Shown here piece after piece: positions 57,085 to 57,399 of a stretch of DNA of 57,399 bases. Below the pieces are notes generated by a model. It searched no databases and was not told the origin of the DNA. It saw only the letters and a list, made by a program, of their open reading frames with translations. This stretch comes from a virus: positions 1 to 57,399 of the IMG/VR virus record IMGVR_UViG_3300008448_000095. One strand, given 5' to 3'. How positions within the stretch are numbered: position 1 is the first letter of the stretch; the number at the start of each line of letters is the position of its first letter. A program made the translations under genes and the position numbers.

Positions 57085-57399
57085 TCTGCCGCTTCCTGTT
57101 CTCCGGTCAGCGCTTTGAACTGCTCCGCGAACCTGCGTTCACGCGCAGTCTGCTGCTTCGGCGCACTCTTCAGGTTGGCTATGGCTGACGGCTTGAGGCC
57201 GACGCGCTTCTTGGCAGACTGGAGAGCCAGCCATTCAGACTTGGCAGCTTCCACACCAGAACTATCGCCAGCGCGCTGAGCCTCAACGAAGTCACGGCGC
57301 ACCTCAGTCGTACGCTCACTAAAGTATTTGTCGTACTCGTACATTTCTTGACGCTTACGGCGGACGTTAGCCATGTTGGTGGACGTAAAGCCAAGTCCC
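57081..57399 (-). CDS. Giant virion protein, C-terminal end (wraps across the join)
   Basis: This is the 3' end of the gene that starts at 5999. Positions 57286-57399 duplicate 1-114, so the true C-terminus is encoded by 57081-57285. The end is helical and charged: ERTTEVRRDFVEAQRAGDSS, SEWLALQSAKKRVGLKPSAI, ARERRFAEQFKALTGEQEAA. Stop at 57081-57083. Confidence 0.9.
   Translation of the reverse strand, partial: GLGFTSTNMANVRRKRQEMYEYDKYFSERTTEVRRDFVEAQRAGDSSGVEAAKSEWLALQSAKKRVGLKPSAIANLKSAPKQQTARERRFAEQFKALTGEQEAAD
57286..57399. repeat. Terminal direct repeat, right copy
   Basis: Identical to 1-114. See the left copy; the overlap closes the genome into a circle. Confidence 0.95.

Overview
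The window is an essentially complete tailed-phage genome of podovirus type, probably linearised at an arbitrary point. The first 114 bases recur exactly as the last 114 (1-114 = 57286-57399), and one long minus-strand reading frame runs unbroken across that join, so the sequence closes into a circle of about 57,285 bp. A two-component spanin (one partner a lipoprotein) and an M15 peptidoglycan endopeptidase point to a Gram-negative host. I see no integrase, phage RNA polymerase, tRNA gene or CRISPR array, so it looks lytic and dependent on host RNA polymerase. I cannot name the host; sigma70-like promoters with TTGACA -35 boxes suggest a proteobacterium.

The genome has two convergent arms that diverge from a control region at 34389-34784. 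The late arm is on the minus strand and runs leftward from 34388 through position 1 to 57081. In transcription order it holds terminase (small subunit, a small ORF, large subunit, HNH nuclease), three tail fibre or receptor-binding proteins and an assembly chaperone, portal, scaffold, major capsid and two head proteins, another fibre-like protein, a run of tiny basic proteins, head-tail connector proteins, a further fibre, the lysis cassette (coiled-coil membrane protein, M15 endolysin, two holin-like peptides, overlapping i-/o-spanin), a tail nozzle protein, three tandem paralogues, and T7-like ejection proteins. The last gene is a 2067-residue giant virion protein carrying a zinc-protease motif. 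Most genes are coupled by ATGA, TGATG or TAATG overlaps.

The early/middle arm is on the plus strand and runs rightward from 34785 to 57084. It opens with small genes bounded by two strong terminators, followed by an AT-rich, iteron-filled region without genes (about 35390-36280) that is the best origin candidate. Small early genes follow (zinc ribbon, SNase-like nuclease, three related coiled-coil proteins). Next comes a MoxR-type AAA+ ATPase / DUF3150-like / VWA-metallopeptidase module. After it lie HTH and basic proteins, a secreted protein and a lipoprotein, then nucleotide metabolism (dATP/dGTP pyrophosphohydrolase-like, dCMP deaminase). The arm ends with replication and recombination: family A DNA polymerase, DnaA domain IV-like protein, RecB-like nuclease, VRR-NUC, SNF2 helicase, SSB-like protein, HTH regulator and primase-helicase.

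The most interesting signal is a family of seven 19-bp operator-like sites with core YTGTG-N9-CACAA. Four operons on the plus arm start from promoters with a perfect TTGACA and one of these sites over the -10 or start region; two perfect palindromic copies 33 bp apart lie between the arms. Together they look like one phage regulon, possibly controlled by the small HTH protein at 53875-54156. Other points of interest are the iteron region, the AAA+/DUF3150/VWA module, the giant protease-containing polyvalent protein, and several families of tandem paralogues.
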